A DNA stretch of 64,000 bases from Lunularia cruciata (Eukaryota; Streptophyta; Marchantiopsida; Lunulariales; Lunulariaceae), in NCBI GenBank assembly GCA_948567375.1, contig OX419758.1, positions 20,465,001-20,529,000 of the forward strand. The letters are read 5' to 3'. Numbering within the stretch: the stretch's first letter is position 1; every line of letters starts with the position of its first letter. The notes beneath the pieces are model-generated. The model worked only from the letters and a program-made list of their open reading frames with translations. It ran no database searches and had not been told where the DNA came from. The translations under genes and the position numbers were made by a program. This document shows, piece by piece, positions 33,401 to 46,992 of this stretch.

Positions 33401-35080
33401 GAACTATAGGTCTGACTTCCCATATGTGATAATAAAGCCCATATCAACTAAATTTGCCTCTCTTTGAGCCCCTACCATACCTATCACCATGATTTGTCTT
33501 AGTCCTTACCTCCTTCAAGGGAAACCCCCAAGTAACATATCTGCCTCTAACCACTCTCTAGCCTCCTAACAAGCATCCTCATATGCTACCCTAAGATTAT
33601 CTAGCTAAGTCTTCACCTCATGTACCTCCCTCTGGATCTTCTCCAATAGTTCTATAATAATAGAGAACTCTCCCACATAGGATATATGTTAAACTCAATA
33701 TCTCTCTGCTCTCTCTCTCCTATCTCTCATGAGTTCTTCCAATTTAGTGAGTCTCTCCACTTGTGCTCTCACATCTACCCCTCTCTCCCTAATAACTCTA
33801 ACTAACTCTACTAATTGCTTACTTGTAGTACTCTCCTCAATATATAGATGCATATCTGGCTCTAATAGTCTACTCTCTTTCTCAAACAAAAGGTCCTCCT
33901 CAAGCTGGACTGCTCTTTCTATTGTCCAACTATACTCTTATGCTCAGCTAGCCTAGTCTCCCTCTCACTCAGAAGGTCCTCCAATATGCCCCTCTCTTTC
34001 TCTCCTAGTCTCCTCTCATGAAAGGCCCTTCCACTCTCATTTGCAATGTGCATGTGCACTTTAGGGATACTCAAAAGTGATGGCAATGGAGGTGGCTCAA
34101 CTCTCAATCTATGTAGACTATATGGATGATCATTATGCTCATGGGTACTAGGCTTTGGTACCTCAACACTTTGAGATGCATGGGAGGATCATGAGGAATG
34201 TGACAACCAAGGTGCTCATGGGGACTAGGTACTCTAACATCATGAAGATGACCTATACAAAAATTTTCAAGCCATATCAATCTAACAAACAAAACCATGT
34301 AGTACTATCCATAATCCATGAAGGGTTATCCATGAGTTTCCAATTATAACAATCAAAACAATGTATATAAAAATCAGAAGTATACAAACAAGTGCATAGG
34401 CCAGCTAACCCATACTTAAAAGATGCACTAAACTTGTACTAAACTCTCACTCATTTGGCTGCTCATCATGTGCAAGCTCTCCCTTTTCCGCCCTCTTGTA
34501 AATATAAATCTCCTCCTTTGCACCTCCAATGCTATATACAATTTCATCCTCACCAAGAAATTACTCTCTCCATGAACAAATGAGTGAGAACCTATCCTAC
34601 ATGGGTCACAAAAAATTGTCTTCTATCTAGGTGCTAAAGTTGCCTCTAGACTACAACAAGCTCTGCCTCAATAGCCAACAACATAAGCTCAGCCCAATCA
34701 TAGTCTACTAGAGTAGATTGTGCCATCTTACTCTTCACTATGAGAATGTTGTTCCCATGCACAACCCTAGGATGCCATATGGCAATAAATAGTGAACACA
34801 ACAGCTAGAAAATTGGTCCAAATGAAAAATATGCACACTACCTACCTAGATATCTCCTTGTTGTCCTATCTCTCATAGGAAACCAATCTTCTACCATGCT
34901 CTACAAATTGTCTTCCTCCTCTTTATTGTACACATTGGCAAACAATGCATGGCCAATCATAACTATGGTGAGAAAAATATCTCTCCACCTAACTATCCCT
35001 CTATGAGTGTCCTTCTCCCAAGTGTGCACAAACATGTCAACACACAAATATGTCAATATTTACCATCCAAATTCCAAATT
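33400..35080 (-). pseudogene. unrecognised gene relic with coiled-coil C-terminus
   Basis: On the minus strand one frame can be followed from about 35050 to 34200. It is interrupted only by TAG, TAA and TGA codons that would be Gln or Arg after undoing single C-to-T changes, and includes a hydrophobic N-terminal stretch near 34960-34900. A charged helical part follows: open stretches 34107-33919 and 33889-33695 are rich in Glu, Arg and Leu and look like coiled coil. The layout (globular part, then coiled coil) resembles a retroelement Gag or a captured gene, but no family motif is seen. Confidence 0.45.
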
Positions 35081-35089
35081 CCATGTACA

Positions 35090-36050
35090 AAATAGACTGT
35101 CAAAACCTAAACTCCTTTCCCAAGCCATGCAAACCTTCACCTGGCCACACAAACAAAGCACGGAAACCGCACAAACCACTGCTGCCACTTAAACCAAGGT
35201 CCACAACCCTTGCGCCCTAGTTTGCACAATGGTTGTGTTTAGGGTGCACATTGCATGCCTTGCGTGAAATTTCACTCACTATCCTTTTTGCAGTTCAAGA
35301 TTCAACATTCAAAATTATGCAATCAGAAAACATATATCAAAAGAAATTTGATTATCACTTACATGCAGTTTTGGATGTTCAATGCAAAGTGCTATTTTCA
35401 ATCAAGTGCGTCCTAATTGATTTCTAGAATGGCCTCTATTGCTTCTTGGATTTGATCTTTATCCATCCAGCACCACTTCAAGTATGGCATGTAATTGACA
35501 ATTTTATGAAACCTGATCAGCTAGGGTTCTTCGGATGTCTCATCCATATGCTCCATTCTACTTCTCTCTCATACTCCTCAATTGCCATCTCATCTTATCT
35601 GTGCAAAGTGTTTGCAGTTTTCAATCTCTCCTCTTGATTCCTTCACCTATCTTCTCTCTCCTTGAAATACTTACTCCTTGTCCTCACTTGTCTTCTCTAC
35701 CCTACTCTCCTCTTTGTGCAATGCTAGTGGTTTTCTGACAAAAATGATGATGGCTGCATATGGCTTTTTTTCCTCTTTCATTCGTCTCTTGGATCAATGT
35801 CTTCACTCCTTCTTTTTTCTCTTTGAAAAATGTACTATGTGTTTCCCCTTCTATTTTCTCTCAATTTCAAACTTGTCCCGCTTATTTTCCCTCTCCCAGT
35901 TTCTATCAATTTTGAATTTGTACTCCCTTGGTCCTCTTCAAAAAATGTCCGTCTGCTTTCTCTCTTGTTTCTTTTGAATTAGTCCTCCATGCTAGCTAGT
36001 GGTTGATACCATATGCCATCTACCACTCCTGAAAACTCAAGCTCTCTCCA
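35090..36050. other. pyrimidine-rich stretch without recognised genes
   Basis: The plus strand is rich in CT runs (35540-35980), so the apparent open frames here are low-complexity Ser/Leu/Phe sequence. It lies upstream of the minus-strand relic and could be its leader. No LTR ends or primer site found. Confidence 0.4.
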
Positions 36051-36059
36051 ACACACTCA

Positions 36060-37080
36060 AAGTCCATCAAAGATATTACAATGCTAACACAATGCTCTAG
36101 CACAGGCCACACAGTTATTAAAATTAGCATTGTCAAGTGTTTGAGCTTGTTTGAAGGAGGGAACTAAATGTCCCATAGGAATAAAACCCAAATCCCCTAA
36201 CAAATATTGATGGTTATCAAGCAAGCTACATTTGCTCCTTGTATTCAAATCTGTCCATATAGATGCTTTTTTTTATACATGCCAGGTCGTGGCAAGATCC
36301 TGGCATTCTTACATTGACAATTCATACAGTTACAAGTTGGATCAATACTTATTTGCACCCTATAATAACAGAAATTGCCACTCCACATGTCAACATTGAA
36401 CAAAACACTGATTCTTACCCCCCAAAAAATGAATAATCTGTCTCTTGTCATTGCATAGACTTGATCAATTAATAGAGTAAAATCTCTTTTGACAGAAATA
36501 GATTTCCCCTTCCACATTGTGTCATTGTGAATATCTGAATAAAGTCCCATTCACTAACCCCATGCACCCAAGGAATCCTTTTTGCACAAAAACAACAGAT
36601 ATTCTCAACCTCTCCTCTCGATCTGGCCATTTTACCTCCTTGCCCAAGATAGATAGTTGCATTCATTAGTCATTTTGTAAACACTATGGTAGAGCCTGCA
36701 ATAATTTCCTATAGGTTTAACACACTTGCACTGTTACCATGATGGCCAAACCTATTAAGAGCAAGGGCAACCTGCACCCACATAGGAGTTTGTGTCCTTC
36801 TAGAGGCATTTCTAAATACTCCATGGTTTTTTTATGACATTTACTAATGCCTGGAATGATAGTAAATCCATTCTAGTAAGCTGTCTACATGATTGAGCAT
36901 CCAATCCGCAAAAATTCAATACAAACTCACTGCTCTGAGTACATTGCACTTTATCTTGTAGATAACAAGATTCCAATGTATAGTTCCACCTTCTCGTGAG
37001 TATTCCAATAGAATCTTCTTCATCATCCATCCGAGCTCCATTCATTCCATTCAAGGAACTCCTCAAGATTGTCACTCTCC
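36060..37080 (-). pseudogene. PIF/Harbinger-type transposase (DDE_Tnp_4-like)
   Basis: Minus strand. The N-terminal part (37075-36812, 87 open codons) has LTRMDLLSFQALVNVI, as in the helical region before the nuclease domain. After a frameshift, VALALNRFGHHGN (about 36770) matches the conserved V.VALALxRFGxxGN block. The open stretches 36666-36469 and 36550-36245 cover the first Asp region and the ICN.KR..IF strand, and YLLGDLGF near 36210 matches the third conserved block (LLGDSGYP). FNNCVARAR-like sequence follows at 36110, where the catalytic Glu region begins. Frameshifts and stops make it dead. Terminal inverted repeats and the 3-bp duplication were not found. Confidence 0.65.
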
Positions 37081-37199
37081 ATTTCCTCCCTCAAAATCAA
37101 CTGTATTGATTTTGCAATTTCTTGAAGAAGAATAATACAAGCACTTGTGTGAGGCATCCTGATGGCTTGGATCCAACTATAATGCTTTGATGATAGATC

Positions 37200-37590
37200 C
37201 AACTTGACAAATACAAATCACAAGGTATTGAGAGAATTGCAGGGTATTTAGAGGAGGAGCAAAGAGTAAGGGGAGCTTGGATTCAACTGTACAAATTGCA
37301 CTCACAGGGGGTGGGGTATTGAGAGGAGGAGCAAAGACCGAGGGGAACTTTGAAGTGAATGCAAGGGATCACATGGAGGGGAGGTGCAGCAAACCAGAGC
37401 AAGTGCGGTGGTGGTGTTGGCCCTGCCAGATTAAAAAGAGGATAATGAGATTACCAGTGGGAGATTATCTTTAGGGTTTTCAGTGAATATCATTAGCGGG
37501 AGCTAAAATTCACAATCAGGCAGTGAGATTAATGTAACGCGCTATCCCATATAACTTTATAACGCTATCCCCATATAAACTTTACAGGTC
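37200..37590. repeat. short imperfect duplications at the edge of the gene island
   Basis: A phrase of about 40 bp (GAGGAGGAGCAAAGA and following) occurs at about 37251 and 37326. Then two 23-25 bp units built on CGCTATCCCATATAA stand in tandem (37540-37562 and 37563-37587). Not coding. Confidence 0.6.
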
Positions 37591-40500
37591 ATGATTTCAA
37601 ATCCCCCAATAACTTTTACAGCTATTGCTATTAGCTCTAGTCAAGAACTTTTTGATTTAGAGTTTTACTATCCATACAAGTTATACACGTTACCCATAAA
37701 AACCTTTATGGAATATTATGGGTGCTGGAAAATGCTATATTTGAAAGCCCCTCATATATGTTCTCATGTTTATGGAGACAAAATAGTGCTCAGCAACATA
37801 CGGCTCACCCCTTACGTGCACATCCTCACCAAAGTCATTTCTTATTTTGTTTACTTTGTTTACTCTGACGAACTGTTGTGATCAGTTTTGGTTATCGCGC
37901 CCGCAGAACCTCCCTGGATTTCATGCCTGTTCAACATGCTTATCTTATAGCTGTTACAAAAGGCTGGTTTTGCTTCCATCTACCGGAGTGGAATGTTCAA
38001 TCAGGAAGCTTGATCTCAGTTGCAAATTGTCAATCATAATGCCTTTCCATATCCAACATCGCTTTAGAAGGGAGATAAGCATTTGAGCAGAAAAATCTAC
38101 GACTCATAAGCATTTTACTAGTCGCATATTCCCTAGAGGCCGAGCTTAAGGTATGGGTGATTTATATCAATATAAAACTCTTGTAACCTTTAGAAATCCA
38201 GTGGTCAAAATCGTTTAAGAAGCACATGCAGCTATCTGGCTTGTGTGTCCTCTCGGTGTGGATAGACCTTATTGTAGGAAAGGTGTTCAGACCCCAATAA
38301 ATCACTTTTCCTCGTCATAAATGATTACTTATATATACACACCTTGGGGTGCAGGTATGTCAAGGACCGTGGTTATCATGTTGGAAGTGTTGTGTTTTCC
38401 ACCTTTGAATAGAAGCAGTGGAAGGTTGTTACGTTGTACTATTATAATTAGTGGTGTAGAAAGCTTTTCCTCCCTCCCGCTTATCGAGGTTCCTTGTGGA
38501 ACTATTCGTCCCACCTGATATGTAATTGTCTGAGACGCCTAGATATGTATATGAACAGTAAGTCCTTTGTTTTTCTCTCTGACGATAGGTACTGACGACT
38601 TGATAGCTTGACGCAGCGCTGGAGCCCAGGCTGCACCCTTTGATTACGGTAACCATCTGGAGCCGATACAATCACTCCTCGGCAAGTTCAGATCCAATAC
38701 TTGAGGTGAATTGTTTTTACATGCATCTACAGAATTTGAGTTAAAGATTACACATCCACTCCTGAAATGATTGAAACTCACTGTAGCAATACTGGAAATT
38801 GCGTGACGTCTCAATGAATTCAAGAAACTTGCATGGAGACAACATATTTGCCAGCGGTCTTATGATCTTCAAAGCGCTGGACTTCCTGTGAATTATTCAG
38901 AAGCTATCGGTCGTTCCCATTCACAGCATGTGACCATGTCTGGGATTTGTCCCCACGCTGAGTTCAGCTTTCTTTCCTATAAAGGTTGTAGCAAATTTGA
39001 ACTTTCAACAGATTCTCCATGGTCAGTTTACACCGTGCATTCTCACAACTCTTCCGTTGAATTTGGGCAGAACACCTCACGCGGCCATTGGAATATGTGA
39101 ACACGTATTCGAAATGAATTCAATTTGCGGTCTCCTGCGACGTATACGGTAGCATCACACTTCACTCAATCATGGCATGCATGCTTTCGCGCGAGGTTTG
39201 GCCAGAAACAAGAAATTGAACTCACAGCGTGCACTCCATGACATTAATCTCCGCAAGCAGCACGTGTTTCTCAATGGTCATGACCACAAGCTCCGAAATG
39301 TTTAAATCAACACTGAAGTTGGTGGTTGCAACTGACCTGTCAAATCCGTGTACCTATCTAGAAAGATTACACAAGCAATTCCCTGCCGTAAACTTGTTGC
39401 GATTAAGATTAGACACCATACCCACATCAGACTGGCTGCTCCTATTTATTTGACTGCTTGAAAGTTAAGCATGCATCTCCAACATGGGCACGTGTAAGTA
39501 TTTTGCTGGAAGAATGAATGAAAAATTTCTTATCGGAACTAGATTTCGTTCGGGCCAGAAAGTGCATTATTTTTGAATCTTAGAGAACATGGTAACAAGG
39601 CGAATTAGCTTGTTTTCTCAACACTGACGCTAACATTACGGCTAAGGGGCTGAAGCAACCTCTGCGTCGATGCGCTTTGCAAGTAGCACATCGGGGCAAA
39701 GGTCCTTTCTTACTTGACATGCGCTCGAGGCTAGCCTAAGGGTACTGTTTAAAACGTGCGGGTCAAGTTGTACCTATAATTATGACCACACCTAGATGTA
39801 AACCTATACTTTCTGTTCCTAATTAGACAGCATGCAGACCATGTGGAAGAGGAAGCTCCAGAAAGTTGGTTTATTCCTGCTATGAAAATTTCAGCCATCC
39901 AAATGAAGTGAATGTCAAACCCGACTTATATCGCTTCCAGCAGAATCTAGCATTCCAGATATCCAGACTTGCTATGCTATATTCGGCATGCGAGATGAGA
40001 TTATGTTCCTTGCTTCTCCATTCTCTGTATACATTAATCGGATCGACAAGAGAAAAATAAAAAATAAGTATTTAACAGTTCAACCCTGAGTGCCATAATA
40101 CTGCTTGTTTTCCATCAAAATTGAGACCGAGAACAAAAAGTCAACCTACACTACAAAGCTAATCAGGATTACTCAGACAAAGTCAACCTAAGGGAGGTGT
40201 AATCCCATTAATTTTGTCAAAATGCAACTCTATTGGATCTGCTGTTCCTTCTGAGGGTGAATTCCCAGGTTCATGGAAGTGTTTAAAAGGCTTATTATTT
40301 GGTGCTTCGGATCCGGATAAGAATTCAACTTGAATGGCAGACTTCCTAATTCTCTGTTATTTCAACACGTAGTATTGGGTGCTCAATTGCATTTGGGCAA
40401 ATTAGGATTCCACTGGAAAACTGAAGATTAGATCGCTCGTGGTACCAAGTTGGGTAGTGAAACTCTATGAGACGTGTATCCGGTTGAGGGGGGCAAATTC

Positions 40501-42112
40501 ATCAGCAGGCGTGACTTGAGCAAGCGTTAGCATGGTGTGATAAAAGTCAGCGATTTTTTATTTCGGAATGCTCTAGAGTTTGACCAGCATAGTCACATAT
40601 CGTTGGCGACCCCAGTCCTACTCCACGGTTGATCCCTAGCTAGCTCCAGGTCTTCGCATTATCTTTTCAAATTCTTAAGCACCGCTCTCGATGAAAATTG
40701 CTCGATAAAATGCAGGTAGCCTGCATTCTGTTCAGGTATACGTCTGTGTATATGTCTTGCTTCCCGTGCTGACAGCTGCCCTTTCGCTCAAGATCTGGTC
40801 AGACTCTGACGACATCCTGTACGAAACTCTCCCCCTTTAGTGCTCTGGTTTCGGTGGCTTCATCTTTTCGGTGCAAGTGAACGAGAGGGAAAAGTTATGA
40901 TGTTCTCCGATAACTCATATCACGAGGTGGCTCCAAACTACTTGTGGCAGACTAGAAAGCGATGACGGGCAATGATTTTTGGCAACTCCTCCCTCAAGAG
41001 AAGCTGAATCCATGTTCTTCGTGTCCTGTAGTAACATCCGGTATAAAATGAGCAACCCGTGACTCAAGTTGAGAAGCTTAAACCTTAGACCGCAAAGAAT
41101 CATTCAGATGAGAACTGTGGAACAGTCCGATTGGAAGGCCCAAGAAGTGAAATGGGAAAATATATCCAAATTAAATAATGATTTTTGACTAAATAGCAAT
41201 CAAGTTGAATCGAAAGTATCCTTTTTCAGCTGCAGCTGAACGGCCTTGATGAAATTTTTTGGATCGGATTACGACTGCGTAACCCTGGGTCCTCCTCTTA
41301 AGCTTCCTTCCAAACGCCTATTTCATACAATGCTGTTCCCCAGATAAATCAAATTCGTCGGTCAGTTGCTTTGAGCTTCATTGTGAATACCTCCATGGAT
41401 CTAGAGACTAGAAAAGCAGAACTCTTGGAAAGTTGAAATGTGCCTCAAGTTGGTCGAAATGGCGATTCCCTCCATGCCAACAGATAGTCTCGAGGCATTT
41501 GCATGTGCAGTCAACAAAAGTTTGTAACCTTCCTTTGATCACTGGAACAAAAGCTCGCCAGATCAAAATAATGTTCCAGCAGTCTTCATATCGCACAGTT
41601 TGATACGTTGATTCCAGAGTCGTGGACTCCGAACCTGTAGTAATTTTTACAGCCGACACCAGGTGACGGACTTGAAGAAGATAAGAAAGTTTGACCAACA
41701 TGGAACATCAGAAAAGAACTGAGGAAACTGTAAGTAGCGTAGTGCACGCAACACCGCAGAGAACTAAGTATTCCGCCCCAAAGTTTCGGAAATAGGTAGA
41801 GTCAAGTCATTCAACTGCACACCTAGTAGAGCACTCTGGATCTCCCTGACAGCCTACTACAGCCACTTCAACATCAAATGAAGACTTTGGTGCTCGTTGA
41901 TTCGGAACACCAACCAGTAACTTTGCGTAGGGCTGTCAGCTCAGCAAAATGATTAACAGAGCAATACGACAAGTTTGCGTGCATCTTTCTGCACGAAATT
42001 CCTTTTAATGCTCTTGCAATTACTGGGATTGTTGTCGATCTCGAAGCCGTACACCCCAACATGAATTAAGGACTTCGGTGGTCAACGGTCACTTCTGAGG
42101 AAATTTTGCGAT

Positions 42113-42159
42113 TCTCGAGAAACACCATGCAATGTGATTCTCCATGGTGTTTCTTGAGA
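42113..42159. repeat. 17-bp inverted repeat with 13-base loop
   Basis: Arms 42113-42129 and 42143-42159 pair with a single G-T wobble; both contain GAAACACCATG or its complement. The stem is too short for a usual plant microRNA precursor. Confidence 0.9.
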
Positions 42160-43177
42160 TACTTTATTCGCACCAGGTTTTAGACATTACCATGTTTAGT
42201 AAGTCTTGATCAAAGCACCTTGACTCCTCTTTCAGTCAAACCAATTAAAGAGAATACAATAGGTTCTTACAACCCAGGGTCGACGTAATAACCACTGGAT
42301 CTTCTTCTTCTTATTTGAGGTCTTATACAAGAAGCGCATTTCTGGGAACTTAGGGACAGAATCCGTCCACAATACTACCACATGATTATACACTTGAACA
42401 ACTGTGGACTCATGGAGAGTTTCAGTGTTAATTCACTTTATATACACTCAACGTAAGGGATGACAGTGAGATAATTTTTAAGACGAAAAGAAAGATATGT
42501 GTATTCCATCCACTAAGAATAGAAATTTATCCTTGAATGTATTTATGAGATTTAGCTGAGGTAAACACACGGTAGATACATGGAAAGATTTCGTCCTTCA
42601 ACAGGCTTGATTAAGAGTCCAGAGATTTTCCAACAAAAATGCATTTGGATCCTTTGATATGTCGTGGTAGAGCACACTGGATCACCTAGTGTTTCCCTCG
42701 TTGACAAGCTGATTCAGAATCTATCAGGTGGAAGAATGTGATCTGAAGATTAGTGCTACAACCACCTAGAAGTCCAGTAGTATGGCAGGTATGGTGAAGA
42801 ATGTAGAAGGCCAAGAGGTTCTTATTCAGTGTGGATGATAATTTGAGGGCGATCAGTATGGACGGTGTGTGCAACACACTCCTGAGCCTTTGCTCTCGTT
42901 TCCAGGATTCCCATTGCAGTTCCCATCGCTGGAAGGATGGTAGCGACTTAAGTATGGCACGAGTTTCACTTTGCAGAGTATTCTCGTCTCGTCTCGTCAC
43001 TACACCACTTCTACAATTCTGAGCATTCTTCCCGCTGATTCAGCGGTTAGATGCAAAGAGAGTTCTACGCCAGATTTACTGACCACCTTCACGTACCTAG
43101 TCCTAATTTCAGCGAGTCGATGAAAGAGAGTTCTGTTTCTCCCGCCTCGGGCAAAGTGTCATAGTAGCTCACCAATG

Positions 43178-43205
43178 CATCCTGTCAATCACAATTGACA
43201 GGATG
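43178..43205. repeat. 12-bp perfect inverted repeat, 4-base loop
   Basis: CATCCTGTCAAT and ATTGACAGGATG surround CACA, followed by a TATATATA/TTTTA-rich tract (43206-43240). It resembles an intrinsic hairpin or a small transposon scar. Confidence 0.9.
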
Positions 43206-43240
43206 TATATATATTATTTTATTTTATTTTATTTTTCCCC
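43206..43240 (+). repeat. TA and (TTTTA)n low-complexity tract
   Basis: A TATATAT run passes into repeated TTTTA units before a run of C. Confidence 0.85.
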
Positions 43241-43473
43241 TTTTCGACCATGTGCGAAGTTCATTTTGGTTGCCCTCAACCGTTCAAGAAAGAAGGAAAA
43301 ATTATACATAAGTAAATAAGTTATAATAATACTTACCATAAATGAATTTCATAAATTACTCGATGATACTATTTCTGTGTAATTTAAGTCAAATCACATA
43401 TTTATTTAGAGATTACCATGTCATCGATATAAAATACTACTTGTCTACAAATTGTTATCTGTAGCTTTTACTT

Positions 43474-43772
43474 TCAAAATTATATAGTAACCGTTAACTA
43501 TAGAAGTTGCATCCAGAAAAAGCTGATATTATATTTATATAGTATATTATCTTTTCTAATTCTTACGACGAAACCAATCAATCAGGGGAAAGAAAGTCAA
43601 GCGTATTCGTGATGCCAAAATGTCAAAATTATATAGTAACCGTTATCTATAGAAGTTGCATCCAGAAAAAGCTGATATTACATTTATATACTATATTATC
43701 TTTTTTAATTCCTACGATGAAACCAATCGATCAGGGGACAGGGCAAGTCAAGCTATACGTGACGCAAAAATG
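43474..43772 (+). repeat. tandem duplication, 2 x about 149 bp
   Basis: 43474-43622 and 43623-43772 are copies differing by about a dozen changes and a 1-bp gap. Both begin TCAAAATTATATAGTAACCG and include GAAGTTGCATCCAGAAAAAG. The two small open frames here are chance. Confidence 0.92.
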
Positions 43773-46700
43773 TCAAAGAATAGCTTTAGTCCGACAAGTG
43801 TTCACAATATGCACTTACTAGGGATTTGGAGTTCGTGAGTCCACAGAATCTTTGAGGGGATCCCATTAATTGATCTATGTTCTACTAATTACTCGTCCAG
43901 TTCTCCAGGAAAAGTTGAAACATCATTTGCTGGATTTATTCAACTGGGTGTAAAACTCAGTGTATGGATGTCAGACGGGGTTTTCTATATATTATTAAAA
44001 ATTGATCCTTTCTTGGAACGATGCCATGAATTTGTGAATTAACTTTACTTGACTACCTAAAGGAAAGAAAATAGATGGTTTGATCGAACGAGTCTACAAC
44101 TTTATTAATTGAAACGTGTACAGCAAGACTTTTAATGTAAAGTTTTTAGTTCAATAAATAATTTGATGAAATAGAATAAAGTTACTTTAGTCTTTTAGAT
44201 TTCTTCTTTTCACATTTCTAAATTTCTATTGAACCACAACAAAATTTTCAAGATTCGATTTCCCTTAATTCCGGAGTAACTGAAAACCTCTTGCTGTATA
44301 TGATGCCTGGAAACAAAATAACGATATCGTGCTGTTGGTCCTCCGCGGAGAAATAGTTGCAAACCAATCAGTATAATGTTGGTGGTCCGATCTAAAGCCC
44401 AATTCCTTCGAGCTAGCCATTAAAGCAGCTCTTGCTGGTGAATATCAATGAAGCAGAGCGAAAGTCTTGTCCTGCTCAGTCCTTTACAGGATCCCGCTCT
44501 GTCTGTACCGGTCGAGCTTATACGAATAAACAAGGCAATAGAAAAACGTCGGTGGACCAGCGACAACCAACATGCGAGCACCCAGGGGATCGGATGTCAA
44601 TATCATTGGTCAAAACATGTTCCTCATCTGTGATGTGAGCATAATCAAGCACTTAAAGGCGACTGACACATCACTGGTAAAAGGTACTTTTCTCAAGGTG
44701 ACTTCTTCAGACTCGTACTAGTAGTCTTGGTATCCTCGAAACCAACGTACCATATAAGTACAATGAGTTACGTAATATGCTTTCATTTCTCTAATAACAA
44801 GTGTGGACGTTCATTTCAAGAAGACCATAGCGGTAATTGCTGCATCTCCACTCGTCCAATTTTTCTCAAACTAGACCATGATTCTCTCCCTGTGATGGGA
44901 GGAAATTATTCTTTGAGACGAATCACGTCTCTCACAGTTCCTTTTTGTACTGGGCCACACTTCATGAGCGAGTGGTACCTTATTAATTCTCGCGCACACA
45001 GTTTTCGTGTCTGACGTCCACTTCTTCCGTGAATTCGAACAGAATAAGACGCTTCCTTTGCAATGTAATTGCAAGAGCTACGAAGCAAAACACTGAAGAT
45101 AAAAGCAGTCTTTGTATCGAGATGCTGATAGTGTGACTTAATACATTTAATTATAACCACCTGCATGTATCACGTTGTATTTGCAGGATGGCAAGGGAAA
45201 GTGGGACATCTTCCTAATGTGCACGAAAATCCTCAAATGCTATGAGACAGTTTTGAATAGCTATGATCAAAATTATCAAAAATACAGTTATCAAAAATCC
45301 ATTCGAACGAACAAAATTCTTCGGGTATTTTTGAAAGTTATGATCCCAGCTCTCGCAAACAAGCACATGAAGGAGCAAACATGGACGCATCTGATCCTTG
45401 ACGCGGGCAGAGGGAAAAGCTGTGAACGCAAGATTCAATACACACTGTCATGAAATGACCCCACCAAAAATCACCTTGAACGATCGGATCATAATTAGAT
45501 GTCATCGCGCAAGTAGGTTTGACGAATGACTTATCTTCAAGTAACTAGGGAGTATAGATCCAGGAGTAAAATTTATCAGGGGAAAGAAATCTAAATCTCT
45601 CGGGAGATAGACTAACGAGATCTCCGAGGAACTGATGCTGACTTACCCTAGTGTTGTTTGCGCAGAAGACAAATTGAAACAGCTCCTGAAGTTCAAAAGA
45701 TTATCGCTGATAGTTGTTAGTTGTTTCAGTTGACCACGGCCGAATGTTCGCATATTGGCAGAAGTCCGTTAGGTTAGACTTTTGTAATATATTGAAATAA
45801 CCTGTTTTCTTCCTAAGATATCATTCAGTTGTGGGAATTATTTAGCCAAGAAAATCCTAAAGTATGTTTACAGAACTGTTTCCAAAATTTGATTAAAATA
45901 AGTCATAGAAAATTACGAGTAATTATTTACTCAAATCAATTTTTCGATGAAGTACGAGAGGACCCGGAAGTACGCACCTCTGGTGTACCAGTTCTCGTGC
46001 CCAGGGTAAACGCTTGTTAGCCAAGTCGGGTGCAGATAGATAAGCTGGTACAGAAAAACCTTCTGTCTAAAGTTTGAAGTGGTGAATTAAAGATTCCATG
46101 GTTTTATTCATTCGATATCGTGACGGACGACATAGTTTACGATCATTGGTTTTAATCATGGCCCAAGGCATCACCCAACAGAAATAAATCAAAAGAGTGT
46201 CGGAAGGATTTCTTCCAACTGTTACCCACACGTACACGTGGATTATTCATACGGTGGTCCTTGATACACAAAATGCCCCGGACTAATTTTTAGAAAATGT
46301 TAACTAGAATAGACATGCTTCCAGGTTCCCACCAACTCGAGTTTATTCAGTATGACGGGATCTTAGTGGTTGCTCATCAAAGCAACGCGTACATTCTGCA
46401 GAATGCCACTAAGGGCATGTCCTGAGGGTGAAAGGTACTGTAGCTGTCGAAGAATACGTATTAACCTACACGATACATTTTCTCCCCGTGTTGCCGACCT
46501 GCTACGTTGTCTTATGTTACCCGAACAAACGAATGCCGTTAATTGATGCGAAAATAGCAGGGTTCCTACTCTGCAAATCTACTCTTTGAAATATGGAAAC
46601 GTGTAAACCCGACAGCCCCGATCGAGGTGTACTTGCTCGCAGCAGGTGAGAAACCACACAGTTCAATCTCTCCCCATCTTGGTACATTTTATCCCTACGA

Positions 46701-46992
46701 ACTGCCATCCCTCAAGAGCTTTTCCACCTTCTCCACAAAAGTCGATCTTACGAGGAGGGTCGGGAGTATTGCCCTTTTATAAGCGCAGCAGAATATGATC
46801 ACGAAAAGAGTAACTGAGGTGTCTAGGAAACTTGGAGGTTGAGGCTGTTGAGGACTGAAGTTAAAATGTGGGTGCGGAACACTATCCATCAAATGTGGTC
46901 CTGCTGTGCAAAGCTATATACTATTTTCTGATCTAGTAATCCCTATTTTAGCTTAGAGTACACCACAACTCACTGAGAGTGTAGCCTAATTC

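Noticed and set aside
35678-35977. 99-codon hydrophobic frame, could look like a membrane protein
   Set aside because: It is made by a CT-rich tract (Ser/Leu/Phe), with no motif and no context.
42113-42159. Hairpin considered as a microRNA precursor
   Set aside because: Stem of 17 bp is too short; plant precursors need a duplex of at least about 21 bp with flanking stem.
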